A stretch of 64,000 bases of DNA from Plantactinospora mayteni (GTDB lineage: Bacteria; Actinomycetota; Actinomycetes; Mycobacteriales; Micromonosporaceae), in the NCBI RefSeq assembly GCF_016862935.1, contig NZ_BONX01000030.1:1-64000 (forward strand), written 5' to 3'. Below the pieces are notes generated by a model. That model did not search any database and had not been told where the DNA came from. It was given only the letters and a program-made list of their open reading frames with translations. Shown one piece after another: positions 14,529-22,361 of this stretch (the stretch's first letter is position 1; every line of letters begins with the position of its first letter). Both the position numbers and the translations under genes were made by a program.

Positions 14529-15827
14529 TCAGCGTTCCAGGATCGCTACCACGCCCTGGCCGCCGGCGGCGCAGATCGAGATCAGTCCACGCCCCGAGCC
14601 GCGCTCGGCGAGCAGCTTGGCCAGGGTCGCCACGATCCGGCCGCCGGTCGCGGCGAACGGATGCCCGGCGGCCAGCGACGACCCGTTGACGTTCAACTTC
14701 GCCCGGTCGATCGAGCCGAACGGGGCGTCCAGGCCCAGCCTCTCCTTGCAGAACTCCGGCGACTCCCAGGCGGCCAGGGTGGCCAGCACCTGCGAGGCGA
14801 ACGCCTCGTGGATCTCGAAGTAGTCGAAGTCGGCCAGGGACAGCCCGGACCGGGCGAGCAGCCGGGGCACGGCGTACGCCGGGGCCATCAGCAGCCCCTC
14901 GTCGCCGTGTACGAAGTCGACGGCGGCGGTCGCCGACGGGCCGAACCAGGCCAGTACCGGCAGGTTGTGCGCCTTGGCCCACTCCTCCGAGGCGAGCAGC
15001 ACCGTCGACGCCCCGTCGGTCAACGGCGAGGAGTTGCCGGCGGTCATCGTCGCCCGCTCGGCCTCCGGCCCCCGGGTGCCGAAGACCGGCTTCAGCCCGC
15101 CGAGCTTCTCCACACTCGTGTCGGGGCGGAGGTTCTGGTCCCGGGTCAGCCCGAGGTACGGCGTGACCAGGTCGTCGAAGAACCCCCGGTCGTACGCGGC
15201 GGCGAGCCGCTGGTGCGACCGGACCGCCAGCTCGTCCTGGGCCTGCCGCTCGATGTTCCACCGCCGGGCGGTGATCGCCGCGTGCTCCCCCATCGACAGC
15301 CCGGTACGCGGCTCCGCGTTGCGCGGGATCTCCGGCCGGAACGGCTGGCCCGGACGCAGCCGGGCGGCGGCCTTCAGTCGACCGCCGAGGCTACGAGCGG
15401 CGTTGATCTCCAGCAGGGTGCGCCGCAGGTCCTCGTTGACCGCCAGCGGCGCGTCCGAGGTGGTGTCCACGCCACCGGCGACGCCGACCTCGATCTGGCC
15501 CAGCGCGATCTTGTTGGCGACCAGGATCGCCGCCTCCAGGCCGGTGCCGCAGGCCTGCTGGAGGTCGTACGCCGGGGTGTGCGGGTCGAGCCGGGAGCCG
15601 AGTACCACCTCACGGGTGAGGTTGAAGTCCTTCGAGTGCTTCAGCACCGCACCGGCGGCCACCTCGCCGAGCCGCTCGCCGGCCAGGCCGAACCGGGCGA
15701 TCAACCCGTCCAGGGCGGCGGTCAGCATGTCCTGGTTGGATGCCTTGGCGTACCGCCCGTTGGAGCGGGCGAACGGGATCCGGTTGCCTCCGAGGACCGC
15801 GACGCGACGTACGGCTACGGCTTCCAT
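14529..15827 (-). CDS. acetyl-CoA C-acetyltransferase (thiolase), FadA2-like
   Basis: A 432-residue thiolase that cleaves 3-ketoacyl-CoA or condenses acetyl-CoA units in fatty-acid or sterol side-chain metabolism. The nucleophile Cys93 is in LQQACGTGLEAA; His389 is in AAGHPFAATGGR; the second Cys419 is in ISICAAGGQG. All catalytic residues are present. The N-terminal MEAVAVRRVAVLGGNRIPFARS and the C-terminus are of normal length. It is divergent from a FabG4-like reductase gene followed by a MaoC gene; the same fadA2/fabG4/htdX neighbourhood is known in Mycobacterium tuberculosis (Rv0243-Rv0241c), which supports a common lipid role. Start ATG at 15825-15827. Confidence 0.93.
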   Translation of the reverse strand: MEAVAVRRVAVLGGNRIPFARSNGRYAKASNQDMLTAALDGLIARFGLAGERLGEVAAGAVLKHSKDFNLTREVVLGSRLDPHTPAYDLQQACGTGLEAAILVANKIALGQIEVGVAGGVDTTSDAPLAVNEDLRRTLLEINAARSLGGRLKAAARLRPGQPFRPEIPRNAEPRTGLSMGEHAAITARRWNIERQAQDELAVRSHQRLAAAYDRGFFDDLVTPYLGLTRDQNLRPDTSVEKLGGLKPVFGTRGPEAERATMTAGNSSPLTDGASTVLLASEEWAKAHNLPVLAWFGPSATAAVDFVHGDEGLLMAPAYAVPRLLARSGLSLADFDYFEIHEAFASQVLATLAAWESPEFCKERLGLDAPFGSIDRAKLNVNGSSLAAGHPFAATGGRIVATLAKLLAERGSGRGLISICAAGGQGVVAILER

Positions 15828-15860
15828 GGTGACGCCTCCAGAACGCAGGGTTGTTCCTAC

Positions 15861-15876
15861 CCTACCCGCCGGTAGG
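15861..15876. promoter_or_regulatory. palindromic operator between thiolase and fabG
   Basis: CCTACC-CGCC-GGTAGG, a perfect 6+4+6 palindrome, sits in the 57-bp divergent intergenic region. It overlaps the only possible core-promoter space for both genes and is therefore a strong operator candidate, perhaps for a TetR-type lipid regulator. Confidence 0.65.
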
Positions 15877-15884
15877 CTACGGGC

Positions 15885-17294
15885 ATGAGTGACAGGTACG
15901 CGAGCTTCGCCCACACCGGTCCCGGCCGGGCGCTGGTCAAGCGCCTCGGCCTGCCCGACCCGCCCAAGCTGCGCCGCCACCGCCCCGGCGACCCGCTGAC
16001 CACCGCCCCGGTACGCCTCGACGCCGCCTCCGGCGGCCGGCTGGTCGAACCGCTGGCCAAGCTGCTCACCTCGGCCGGCGTCGAGATCTCCCACTCATCC
16101 ACCGCCACAACCGACCCGGCCACCACCACAACCGACCCGGCCACCGCCGCGACCGGGCCGGCCGAGGGTGCGGGCCGAGGAGTGCCGCCGCAGGCCGCGC
16201 TGCTCTACGACGCCACCGGCATCACCGACTCGTCCGGGCTGCGCGCGCTCTTCGACTTCTTCCACCCGCTGGCCCGGGCGCTGCATCCGTCCGGCCGGGT
16301 GATCGTCTTCGGCACACCGCCGGAGTCCTGCGGCACGCCCCGGGAGGCGACCGCACAGCGCGCCCTCGAAGGACTGACCCGCAGCATCGGCAAGGAGTTC
16401 GGCCGGGGTACGACCGCGCAGCTCGTCTACGTCGCGCCGGGTGCCGAGCGGGCCGTCGAGTCGACCCTGCGCTTCCTGCTCTCCGGCCGCTCCGCGTACG
16501 TCTCCGGGCAGGTGGTCCGGATCGGCCCGGCCGAGGTGCCGGAGGTCGACTGGGCCCGCCCGCTCGACGGCCGGATCGCCCTGGTCACCGGGGCCGCCCG
16601 GGGAATCGGGGCGAAGGTCGCCGAGGTACTGGCGGCCGACGGTGCCCGGGTGGTGGCGCTGGACGTACCGGCGGCCGGGGACGCGCTCGCCGAGGTCGCC
16701 AACGCCGTCGGCGGTACGGCGGTGCAGCTCGACCTGACCGCGCCGGACGCGCCACTGCGGCTCGCCGACCACCTGGCCGACCGGTACGGCCGGGTGGACG
16801 TGCTGGTGCACAACGCCGGGATCACCCGGGACAAGACGCTCGGCCGGATGACCCCGGACTGGTGGGACTCGGTGCTGGAGGTCAACCTGACCAGCCAGGA
16901 GCGGATCAACGACGTACTCCTGGACCGCGAGCTGATCCCGCGCGGCGGCCGACTCATCTCGGTCTCCTCGATCGCCGGGATCGCCGGCAACCGGGGCCAG
17001 ACCAACTACGCCACCTCGAAGGCCGGGGTGATCGGCCTGGTGCAGTCGATGGCCCCGATGCTCGCCGAGCGCGGCATCACCGTCAACGCGGTCGCGCCGG
17101 GCTTCATCGAGACCCGGTTGACCGCCCGGATCCCGCTGGCACTCCGCGAGGCCGGCCGGCGGATGAACAGCATGGCGCAGGGCGGCCTGCCGGTCGACGT
17201 CGCGCAGACGATCGCCTGGTTCGCCTCGCCCGGCTCGGCCGGCGTCACCGGCAACGTGGTCCGGGTCTGCGGCCAGAGCCTGCTGGGGGCCTGA
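15885..17294 (+). CDS. fabG: 3-oxoacyl-ACP/CoA reductase, FabG4 (HMwFabG) type
   Basis: A 469-residue high-molecular-weight FabG that reduces 3-ketoacyl thioesters. The N-terminal ~220 residues form a degenerate flavodoxin-like domain characteristic of the FabG4 subgroup. The C-terminal SDR domain starts at ~230 with LVTGAARGIGAKVAEVLAADG. The NNAG equivalent is VLVHNAGITRDKT. The catalytic Ser lies in SVSSIAG (~362) and Tyr/Lys in NYATSKAG (~375). A Thr/Pro/Ala-rich stretch at residues ~70-90 (TATTDPATTTTDPATAAT) is unusual for the family. The gene is divergent from the thiolase and its stop TGA overlaps the ATG of the MaoC gene (TGATG), so the two are coupled. Confidence 0.92.
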   Translation: MSDRYASFAHTGPGRALVKRLGLPDPPKLRRHRPGDPLTTAPVRLDAASGGRLVEPLAKLLTSAGVEISHSSTATTDPATTTTDPATAATGPAEGAGRGVPPQAALLYDATGITDSSGLRALFDFFHPLARALHPSGRVIVFGTPPESCGTPREATAQRALEGLTRSIGKEFGRGTTAQLVYVAPGAERAVESTLRFLLSGRSAYVSGQVVRIGPAEVPEVDWARPLDGRIALVTGAARGIGAKVAEVLAADGARVVALDVPAAGDALAEVANAVGGTAVQLDLTAPDAPLRLADHLADRYGRVDVLVHNAGITRDKTLGRMTPDWWDSVLEVNLTSQERINDVLLDRELIPRGGRLISVSSIAGIAGNRGQTNYATSKAGVIGLVQSMAPMLAERGITVNAVAPGFIETRLTARIPLALREAGRRMNSMAQGGLPVDVAQTIAWFASPGSAGVTGNVVRVCGQSLLGA

Positions 17295-18238
17295 TGACCG
17301 ACCAGCCGAACACCACCGAGGGATTGCCGGACGCCACCGAGGGCTCGCCGGACGGCCCCGGGAGCGCGCCGGAGACGGCCGGAGTCGAGTTGGCGGCGCT
17401 GCCGGCGGCCGGGCCGCTCTACCGGCGGGCGGCGATCGGGCTGGCCCCACGGTTCGGGCCGGCCCGGCGGGCCGACCGGCTCCCCGAGACGGAACTGCTG
17501 GTCCGGGCGGTCGCGGTCGACCGGGACCACCTGGCGGCGTACGACCGGGTGTGCGGGTTCCGGCTCGCGGACGCGCTGCCGCCGACCTATCCGCACGTAC
17601 TCGCCTTTCCGTTGGCGCTGCGCCTGATGAGCGCGCCGGAGTTCCCGCTGCCCCTGGTCGGCCTGGTGCACGTGGCGAACCGGATCAGCACGTACCGCCG
17701 AATGGACGCGGTGGAGCCGCTGGACCTGGCGGTACGCGCCGTCGACCTGCGCCCGCACGACCGGGGCCGGCAGTTCGACGTGGTCTGCACCGCCTCGGTC
17801 GACGGGGAGGTGGTGTGGCGCGGCGTGTCGACGTACCTGCGGCGGGAGCGTACGCCAACGGAGGGCGAGCGGCGCGACTCCACGGACCGACCGGCCGCGC
17901 CGGCCCCGACCGGGTTGTGGCGGGTGGATTCCCGGGTGGGCCGGGACTACGCCCGGGTCTCTGGCGACCACAACCCGATCCACACCTCACGGATCGCCGC
18001 CCGGCTCTTCGGCTTCCCCCGGCCGATCGCGCACGGCATGTGGAGCAAGGCGCGCTGCCTGGCGGCGCTGGAGGGGCGGCTGCCCGACGCGTACACCGTG
18101 GATGTGGGGTTCAAGCTGCCCGTGCCGCTACCCGGCACCGTGGCCTTCTCCGCCACCCCGGACTGGAGCTTCGGGCTGCACGACCCGTCGCGCGGTCGGC
18201 CCTACCTGCTCGGTGAGGTCACGGCACCCCAGCTCTGA
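17294..18238 (+). CDS. MaoC-like (R)-specific 3-hydroxyacyl thioester dehydratase, HtdX-like
   Basis: A 314-residue double-hotdog dehydratase acting on 3-hydroxyacyl-CoA/ACP. The MaoC catalytic motif D-x-N-P-x-H appears as SGDHNPIHTSRIAARLFGF near residues 222-240, with the conserved IAHGMWSKA following. The N-terminal half (CGFRLADALPPTYPHVLAFPLALR) is the second, non-catalytic hotdog. The N-terminal ~30 residues are an acidic, low-complexity extension. It is translationally coupled to fabG; with the divergent thiolase this makes a three-step beta-oxidation/elongation module. The stop codon lies within a degenerate tandem array of the gene end (18227-18330). Confidence 0.9.
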   Translation: MTDQPNTTEGLPDATEGSPDGPGSAPETAGVELAALPAAGPLYRRAAIGLAPRFGPARRADRLPETELLVRAVAVDRDHLAAYDRVCGFRLADALPPTYPHVLAFPLALRLMSAPEFPLPLVGLVHVANRISTYRRMDAVEPLDLAVRAVDLRPHDRGRQFDVVCTASVDGEVVWRGVSTYLRRERTPTEGERRDSTDRPAAPAPTGLWRVDSRVGRDYARVSGDHNPIHTSRIAARLFGFPRPIAHGMWSKARCLAALEGRLPDAYTVDVGFKLPVPLPGTVAFSATPDWSFGLHDPSRGRPYLLGEVTAPQL

Positions 18239-18330
18239 CCCGGGCGACCGCCCTCAGCTCTGATCGGGGCGCACCGCGCCCCAGCTCTGATCCGGGTGAT
18301 GGCGCCCCAGGCTCTGACCAGGGTGATCCG
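18227..18330. repeat. ~26-bp tandem array spanning the maoC stop codon
   Basis: The end of the gene, CCCCAGCTCTGA, recurs at 18255, 18282 and 18308 (last copy CAGGCTCTGA), counted from the C of CAGCTCTGA at 18230. Spacing is 25, 27 and 26 bp. Between cores the units share a pattern near YCSGGGYGAYSGC. Copies are degenerate, so this array is older than the purB one. Confidence 0.85.
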
Positions 18331-18388
18331 GACTGATCACGCTCTCGGGCCAAGCCCGACAGGGCGGAACAAACATCGAGGTTTGTCG

Positions 18389-18447
18389 TTGACACGACGG
18401 ATGGCCATCGATAGTCTTCGCTTGATGCTGGAAAGCGCTTTCCAGCA
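18389..18447 (+). promoter_or_regulatory. pectate lyase promoter with LacI-type operator
   Basis: TTGACA at 18389-18394, a 17-bp spacer and TAGTCT at 18412-18417 make a good -35/-10 pair. Immediately downstream, 18426-18447 is a perfect 22-bp palindrome, TGCTGGAAAGC and its reverse complement, containing the GCGC centre typical of LacI/CebR-family operators. Placement around the expected transcription start implies repression relieved by a plant-sugar inducer. The 326-bp gap from the maoC stop to this gene is otherwise accounted for by the maoC tandem array. Confidence 0.82.
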
Positions 18448-18564
18448 CCCGTCCCGGTAGCGGTCCGGACCCGCCGGCCGCACCGTCCACCCACCGCTGG
18501 CGGCGTCCGCGTCCCACCCGCGACTCGGCTGCCGGGGTGGACCACTTCCGCTCGGAGGTTCCCT

Positions 18565-19542
18565 GTGTCCAGCACCGAAACCACCACCCGCCGTACCCGG
18601 TGGCTCAGCCGGGTCCCGCTGCTCGCCGCGGCCACCGCCGCCACGCTCGCGGCCACCTCCCTGGTCGCCATGCCCAGCGCGTCGGCCGCCTCGTTCAACC
18701 TGGAGGGTTGGGGCACCCAGTGCGGTGGCACCACCGGCGGCGGCAGCGCCTCGGCGGTGACCGTCACCGACTCCGCCGGCCTGATCAGCAACATGCAGGC
18801 CAGCGGTGCCCGGGTCATCCGCGTCAACGCCAGCATCTCGATCAGCGGCATGCAGAAGGTCGCCGCCAACAAGACCATCATCGGTGTGGGCAGCGGCGCG
18901 GCCATCACCGGCGGCGGGCTCAACGTCGCCAGCGTCAGCAACGTCATCATCCGGAACATCAACTTCCGGAACTGGAGCGACGACGCGATCAACGTGCAGT
19001 ACTCGACCCGGGTCTGGATCGACCACAACAACTTCAGCAACGGCAGCGACGGCGCGGTCGACATCAAGCGAAGCTCGGACTGCGCCACCGTCTCCTGGAA
19101 CCGGGTCTTCAGCCACGACAAGTCGTTCCTGCTCGGCCACTCCGACAGCAACTCGGGCGAGGACGTCGGGCGGCTGCGGGTGTCGTACCACCACAACTGG
19201 TTCGACGGCTCCAACCAGCGGCACCCCCGGGTCCGGTTCGGCAACCCGGTGCACGTCTACAACAACTTCTACCGGGGCAACGGCGGCTACGGCGTCGCCT
19301 CCACCTGCAACGCGGGCGTCCTCGTCGAGGGCAACTACTTCGAGAACGTCAGCGACCCGTACCACCGTGGTGAGGGCAGCTCGCCGGTCGGCGGCCTGGT
19401 CGCCCGGAACAACCACTTCGTCAACTCCGGCTCCGGCCAGACCGGCGGCAGCGTCAACGGCATCCCGTACGGGTACAGCCTCGACCCGGCCGCCAACGTG
19501 AAGTCCATCGTCACCGGCGGCGCCGGCACCGGCAAGATCTGA
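18565..19542 (+). CDS. secreted pectate lyase, PL1 family
   Basis: A 325-residue extracellular enzyme that cleaves polygalacturonate by beta-elimination. A Tat/Sec-like signal peptide (twin Arg at 9-10, hydrophobic LLAAATAATLAATSLVAM, ASA cleavage near residue 41) is followed by a parallel beta-helix. The Ca-binding and structural blocks are IRNINFRNWSDDAINVQ, VWIDHNNFSNGSDGAVDIK and CATVSWNRVF. The catalytic arginine lies in RHPRVRFGN near 218. No carbohydrate-binding module follows. GTG start at 18565 with GGAGG upstream. It stands alone between the lipid genes with its own inducible promoter and a strong terminator, as expected for a plant-polymer gene. Confidence 0.93.
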   Translation: MSSTETTTRRTRWLSRVPLLAAATAATLAATSLVAMPSASAASFNLEGWGTQCGGTTGGGSASAVTVTDSAGLISNMQASGARVIRVNASISISGMQKVAANKTIIGVGSGAAITGGGLNVASVSNVIIRNINFRNWSDDAINVQYSTRVWIDHNNFSNGSDGAVDIKRSSDCATVSWNRVFSHDKSFLLGHSDSNSGEDVGRLRVSYHHNWFDGSNQRHPRVRFGNPVHVYNNFYRGNGGYGVASTCNAGVLVEGNYFENVSDPYHRGEGSSPVGGLVARNNHFVNSGSGQTGGSVNGIPYGYSLDPAANVKSIVTGGAGTGKI

Positions 19543-19591
19543 CCGTCGGCACGGCGTCGGCCGATCCGACCCGCGCCACCGGCGACGTGGA

Positions 19592-19625
19592 CGGGTGCTC
19601 CGGTCCCACCGGACCGGAGCACCCG
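19592..19625 (+). terminator. terminator hairpin after the pectate lyase
   Basis: A perfect 15-bp stem, CGGGTGCTCCGGTCC with GGACCGGAGCACCCG, encloses the 4-nt loop CACC, starting 50 bp after the stop codon. There is no U tract, as is usual in high-GC actinomycetes. Confidence 0.8.
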
Positions 19626-19744
19626 CACGGCATACGCGGGGTGATCGGGGCACCGTCCCCGTCGCCCCCGGGCGCGGATCTGACACCCCCCACTCAGATG
19701 AGACCGACACCCTGTGCGGCAGGAGTTGGAGGAGGGCGTGAGCG

Positions 19745-20392
19745 TCAGTCCGGTGGGGTGGACGGGGGTCGCCAGGGGCGGCCGGCGAGCAGGTTGCCGG
19801 CGCCGGTCCAGGCGAAGTCCATCATCCGGCCGGCCATCGCGTCCGGATCGGCGTCGGGGTGGTCGGCCAGCCAGTCGGCAACCGACTCCGAGGCGCCGAC
19901 CAGGGCGTACGCCATGACTTCCAACTCGGGCGCGCGGACCTCGCGGCCGTCGGCGGCCAGGCCCCGGCCGAGCATCCCGGCGACCACCTCGATCATCCGG
20001 CTCCGCATCGCGGCCAGCTCGCGGGCGAACGGCCGCTCGCCCCGGGCCTGCCGGTAGAGCACGGCCCAGCCGTCCCGGTGCGCCCCGACGAACCGGAAGA
20101 ACGCCCGCAGCCCGCGCCAGAGCCCCTCCTCGAACGGCACACCCGGTACGACCGCGTCGACGATCGCCTCCACCAGCCGGGTCCCCTCCCGGTGCAGGCA
20201 GGCGATGAAAAGCTCCTCCTTGGACCCGAGATAGGCGTAGACCATGGGTTTGGAGATGCCCGCCCCGTCTGCGATCTCGTCCATGCTCGCCCCGTGGAAG
20301 CCACGTCGGGAGAAGACCTTGACCGCGGCGTCGAGCATCTGCTGCTCGCGTACGGCCCGGGGCAGTCGTCGGAAGGCGGGCGGAGTCGACAC
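19745..20392 (-). CDS. TetR/AcrR-family regulator, probable lipid-gene repressor
   Basis: A 215-residue TetR protein. The HTH is at ~17-63: REQQMLDAAVKVFSRRGFHG, MDEIADGAGISKPMVYAYLG, SKEELFIACL. The C-terminal ~150 residues are the ligand-binding domain. It is divergent from the SCP2 and acyl-CoA dehydrogenase genes, and a 28-bp palindrome lies between them, so it most likely represses itself and that lipid operon, responding to an acyl-CoA. The GTG start at 20390-20392 leaves a normal TetR N-terminus (STPPAFRRLPRAVREQQ). Confidence 0.9.
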   Translation of the reverse strand: MSTPPAFRRLPRAVREQQMLDAAVKVFSRRGFHGASMDEIADGAGISKPMVYAYLGSKEELFIACLHREGTRLVEAIVDAVVPGVPFEEGLWRGLRAFFRFVGAHRDGWAVLYRQARGERPFARELAAMRSRMIEVVAGMLGRGLAADGREVRAPELEVMAYALVGASESVADWLADHPDADPDAMAGRMMDFAWTGAGNLLAGRPWRPPSTPPD

Positions 20393-20407
20393 CCTTGCGA
20401 GCTTACC

Positions 20408-20435
20408 TACTCGTGCGTAAGGTTACGCATGAGTA
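20408..20435. promoter_or_regulatory. TetR-type operator between tetR and scp2
   Basis: TACTCGTGCGTAA at 20408-20420 and TTACGCATGAGTA at 20423-20435 form a 13-bp inverted repeat with a 2-bp centre and a single mismatch. It occupies the 96-bp divergent region and is a classic TetR-family operator geometry. Confidence 0.8.
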
Positions 20436-20488
20436 ACCAATAGCGTCGACCGAACAGCGCCAGTCACCAGCAGCCCGGAGGGCCCCGC

Positions 20489-20941
20489 ATGACCGACTTC
20501 GACCCGGCGAACCTCGCCTCGCTCGAACCCAAGGAGTTCGCCCAGATCGTCAAGTCCACCCCGGACGACAAGCTGGCCGAGGTGATGAGCGGCGACCTGC
20601 GCGGCACGGTTCTCGGCACGGTGTTCGGCCGGATGCCGACGCTGTTCCGGGCCGACCGGGCCGGCAACACCGACACGGTCATCCACTGGACCATCACCGG
20701 CCGGGCCGACGGCGGCTCCGACACCTACGAGATCGTCATCGAGAACGCGACCTGCCAGGTCTCGGATACCCCGCAGCGGGACCCGAAGCTCACCCTCACG
20801 ATGGGCCCGGTCGAGTTCCTCAAGATCGTCTCTGGTGGAGCCAACCCGGTGATGATGTTCATGACCGGCAAGCTGAAGGCAAAGGGCGACCTCGGACTGG
20901 CGGCCAACATCGCCAACCTGTTCGACATCCCGAAGTCCTGA
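20489..20941 (+). CDS. SCP2 sterol-binding domain protein
   Basis: A single-domain 150-residue SCP2-like protein that would bind or carry lipids such as acyl-CoA or sterols. The fold is recognisable from LRGTVLGTVFGRMPTLFRADRAG, WTITGRADGGSDTYEIVIENATC, PKLTLTMGPVEFLKIVSGGANPVMMFMTGKLKAKGDLGLA. The final GKLKAKGDL block is diagnostic of SCP2. No signal or membrane segment. It precedes an acyl-CoA dehydrogenase by 93 bp; a strong hairpin lies between, so the second gene may rely on a separate promoter or read-through. Divergent from tetR. Confidence 0.9.
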   Translation: MTDFDPANLASLEPKEFAQIVKSTPDDKLAEVMSGDLRGTVLGTVFGRMPTLFRADRAGNTDTVIHWTITGRADGGSDTYEIVIENATCQVSDTPQRDPKLTLTMGPVEFLKIVSGGANPVMMFMTGKLKAKGDLGLAANIANLFDIPKS

Positions 20942-20949
20942 CCCCGGCA

Positions 20950-20978
20950 CCGGGGCGCCGGCCGAGCCGGCGCCCCGG
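20950..20978 (+). terminator. strong hairpin after scp2
   Basis: CCGGGGCGCCGGC pairs with GCCGGCGCCCCGG, 13 bp, over a 3-nt loop (CGA), 9 bp after the stop codon. It may terminate or attenuate transcription into the acyl-CoA dehydrogenase. Confidence 0.75.
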
Positions 20979-21025
20979 ACCGATCCGACGAACTGCGACG
21001 AGACCGACCCGACGAGCTGCGACGA
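20978..21025. repeat. 24-bp direct repeat upstream of the acyl-CoA dehydrogenase
   Basis: Two adjacent 24-bp copies, GACCGATCCGACGAACTGCG... at 20978-21001 and GACCGACCCGACGAGCTGCG... at 21002-21025, differ at two bases. They end 9 bp before the GTG start and the second copy abuts the ribosome site GAGGGG. Confidence 0.85.
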
Positions 21026-21034
21026 GGGGACGGC

Positions 21035-22249
21035 GTGACCGAGTTCTCGCTCGACCTGAACGAAGAGCAACGAGACCTGCGCGACTGGGTGCACGGCTTC
21101 GCCGCCGAGATCGTGCGCCCGGCCGCCGCCGAGTGGGACGCCCGCGAGGAGACCCCCTGGCCGGTGATCCAGGAGGCGGCGAAGATCGGGCTGTACGGCT
21201 TCGAGTTCATCGCGAACTGCTGGGCCGACCCGACCGGCCTCTCCCTGCCACTCGCCAACGAGGAACTCTTCTGGGGCGACGCCGGGATCGGCCTGGCCCT
21301 CTTCGGCACCACCCTGGCAGTGGCCGCGATCTACGGCTCCGGCACCCCCGAACAACTGGTCGAATGGGTGCCGCAGTGCTATGGCGACCCCGACCGGCCG
21401 GCGGTGGCGGCGTTCTGCACCACCGAGCCGGAGGCCGGGTCCGACGTCTCCGCCATGCGTACCCGGGCCCGCTACGACGAGGCCACCGACGAGTGGGTGC
21501 TGACTGGGCAGAAGGCATACGCGACCAATGGCGGGATCGCTGCCGTGCACGTGGTGACCGCCTCGGTGGAGCCCGAACTCGGCTCGCGGGGCCAGGCCGC
21601 GTTCGTGGTACCGCCCGGCACCGAGGGGCTGACCGCGACGAAGAAGCTCAAGAAGCTCGGCCTGCGCGCCTCGCACACCGCCGACGTCTTCCTCGACGAG
21701 GTACGGGTGCCTGGCCGCTGCCTGCTCGGCGGGCGCGAGGCACTGCGCGAACGGCTCGACCGGGCCCGCTCCGGCCAGCGCGGCAACAGCCAGGCGGCGA
21801 TGCGTACCTTCGAACTCTCCCGGCCCACGGTCGGGGCGCAGGCGATCGGGGTGGCCCGGGCGGCGTACGAGTACGCCCTGGCGTACGCCCAGCAGCGGGT
21901 GCAGTTCGGCCGGCCGATCGTCGAGAACCAGGCGATCGCGTTTTCGCTCGCCGACATGCGGATGGAGATCGACGCCGCCCGGCTGCTGGTCTGGCGGGCC
22001 GCCTGGATGGGGCGGAACAACCGCCCGTTCAGCGCGGGCGAGGGCTCGATGTCCAAGCTCAAGGCCGGCGAGGTGGCGGTCTCGGTGACCGAGAAGGCGG
22101 TGCAGATCCTCGGCGGCGCCGGCTTCCTCCGCGAGCACCCGGTCGAGCGCTGGTACCGGGACGCCAAGATCTACACCATCTTCGAGGGGACCTCGGAGAT
22201 CCAGCGGCTGGTCATCTCCCGGGCCATCTCGGGACGGCAGATCCGCTGA
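21035..22249 (+). CDS. acyl-CoA dehydrogenase
   Basis: A 404-residue FAD enzyme catalysing alpha,beta-dehydrogenation of acyl-CoA in beta-oxidation. The signature FCTTEPEAGSDVSAMRTRA holds the FAD/substrate loop; the catalytic base is Glu384 in IFEGTSEIQRLVI, near the C-terminus, and AVQILGGAGFLREHPVERW is conserved. The protein is full-length. GTG start at 21035 with GAGGGG as ribosome site. It follows scp2 on the same strand and belongs with the TetR-controlled lipid cluster, whose thiolase, reductase and hydratase genes lie 3-6 kb upstream. Confidence 0.94.
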   Translation: MTEFSLDLNEEQRDLRDWVHGFAAEIVRPAAAEWDAREETPWPVIQEAAKIGLYGFEFIANCWADPTGLSLPLANEELFWGDAGIGLALFGTTLAVAAIYGSGTPEQLVEWVPQCYGDPDRPAVAAFCTTEPEAGSDVSAMRTRARYDEATDEWVLTGQKAYATNGGIAAVHVVTASVEPELGSRGQAAFVVPPGTEGLTATKKLKKLGLRASHTADVFLDEVRVPGRCLLGGREALRERLDRARSGQRGNSQAAMRTFELSRPTVGAQAIGVARAAYEYALAYAQQRVQFGRPIVENQAIAFSLADMRMEIDAARLLVWRAAWMGRNNRPFSAGEGSMSKLKAGEVAVSVTEKAVQILGGAGFLREHPVERWYRDAKIYTIFEGTSEIQRLVISRAISGRQIR

Positions 22250-22361
22250 CCGGGCCGGCCCTTTCCGGGCTCGGAGACGCAGGGCCGGGCGACCCGGACG
22301 CGGTACGCGCGACTACCTCCGCCGCTACCGTCGCCCGGGTCAGCACCTGCGGGACACCGCA

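Noticed and set aside
22250-22361. Inverted CCGGGCGAC / GTCGCCCGG between acyl-CoA dehydrogenase and lipoprotein genes as terminator
   Set aside because: Loop of about 37 nt is too long and the stem only 9 bp, so support is poor.
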